The translations under genes were made by a program, and so were the position numbers. A stretch of DNA of 15,375 nt from Sulfurimonas sp. (GTDB lineage Bacteria; Campylobacterota; Campylobacteria; Campylobacterales; Sulfurimonadaceae), in NCBI GenBank assembly GCA_026988735.1, contig JALSKR010000140.1, forward strand, positions 1 through 15,375, in the 5' to 3' direction. The notes under the pieces are model-generated. The model was not told the origin of the DNA. It worked only from the letters and a program-made list of their open reading frames with translations, and did not search any database. Below, piece after piece: positions 15,069 to 15,375 of the stretch. Within the stretch, counting starts at the first letter, position 1, and each line of letters starts with the position of its first letter.

Positions 15069-15375
15069 GGTAAATATATCTTATCCTGTAATTCTTTATA
15101 CTCGCTTAGCACATCACTGTCCAAAGTAATTCCACCGCCGCTTTTATAGAAGTACCCCTCGGCACTCTTTTGTATAAAACGTATCATCACACCGCTGTCC
15201 AGGCTCTTCCCGTCAAATACACCAAAAACTCCACTGAAAAATCCACGCCCATACCCTTCAATATCTTCAATAATATTGACGGTACTTTTTTTTGGTGCAC
15301 CGCTGATACTCCCTGCCGGGAGGAGTGTTTGTAAGATTGTACCCAGTTCTTCCTGCCAGTTTACATGTAAAGAAC
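15065..15375 (-). CDS. pabB: Chorismate-binding enzyme C-terminus, PabB (aminodeoxychorismate synthase component I) type, 5' end cut by window edge
   Basis: Only the last 102 complete codons are in the window (from 15373). They translate to the C-terminal core of the anthranilate synthase component I/PabB/MenF chorismate-binding domain. The signature LLPAGSISGAPKK is followed by GYGRGFFSGVFGVFDG, an SGVMIRF strand, SGGGITLDSD and a final EYKELQDK helix. The GFFSGVFGVFDG and SGVMIRF wording is more like PabB than TrpE, so the likely role is making 4-amino-4-deoxychorismate for folate. Anthranilate or isochorismate synthase cannot be fully excluded without the N-terminal part. An 8-A run on the coding strand (15286-15293) falls in the APKKS codons. 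The TGA stop overlaps the kinase start by 4 nt. Confidence 0.85.
   Translation of the reverse strand, partial: SLHVNWQEELGTILQTLLPAGSISGAPKKSTVNIIEDIEGYGRGFFSGVFGVFDGKSLDSGVMIRFIQKSAEGYFYKSGGGITLDSDVLSEYKELQDKIYLP

Noticed and set aside
15286..15293. 8-base A/T homopolymer in pabB as a possible phase-variation tract
   Set aside because: Similar 8-base runs occur in fliH (2212-2219), fliF (4315-4322) and the ATPase (12666-12673). In an AT-rich genome these encode ordinary Lys codons, and all frames are intact.
1..15375. Search for mobile elements, CRISPR repeats, tRNA or rRNA genes
   Set aside because: Coding is nearly continuous, all genes are conserved chromosomal ones, and no gap exceeds 57 nt; none of these elements was seen.

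Overview
The window is a compact stretch of bacterial chromosome with low G+C content, and all fifteen genes lie on the minus strand. Gene content, protein sequence style and gene order point to a Campylobacterota (Epsilonproteobacteria) member, probably a free-living Sulfurimonas/Sulfurovum-type organism. From memory, the run rplY-pth-LptF/G permease-lysA-HAD-pheA-hisC-fliF-fliG-fliH-dxs matches Campylobacter jejuni Cj0311 to Cj0321, and tal next to rplY-pth resembles Helicobacter pylori HP1495-HP1497. The species cannot be fixed from the sequence alone.

In transcription order (high to low coordinates) the layout is as follows. (1) 15375-13752: the C-terminal end of a chorismate-binding PabB-type enzyme, overlapping by 4 nt a membrane histidine kinase with a six-helix sensor and no regulator gene beside it. 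(2) 13694-11527: transaldolase, with its own TATAAT promoter element, overlapping by 4 nt a PilT/PilU-family retraction ATPase that has no other pilus gene nearby. (3) 11470-9302: ribosomal protein bL25 (Ctc type) behind a second TATAAT element, then peptidyl-tRNA hydrolase and an LptF/LptG-family permease. (4) 9248-1: after a 53-nt gap holding an AT-rich palindrome come lysA, a HAD-IIA protein with an altered catalytic motif, pheA, hisC, fliF, fliG, fliH and dxs. Gaps in this block are 16 nt or less, with several start/stop overlaps, so it is probably one long operon.

Functionally the window joins amino-acid and chorismate metabolism (lysA, pheA, hisC, pabB), isoprenoid precursor synthesis (dxs), pentose phosphate metabolism (tal), translation upkeep (rplY, pth), outer-membrane lipopolysaccharide export (LptF/G) and the base of the flagellum (FliF MS ring, FliG rotor/switch, FliH export regulator). 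No mobile element, CRISPR array, rRNA or tRNA gene was seen. No gap reaches 300 bases; the longest are 57, 56 and 53 nt.

This is mostly a conserved housekeeping region, and I see no convincing new multi-gene system. The points most worth a second look are the Asp-to-Gln change in motif I of the HAD protein, the orphan PilU-like ATPase tied to transaldolase, the partnerless kinase tied to pabB, and the palindrome before lysA.
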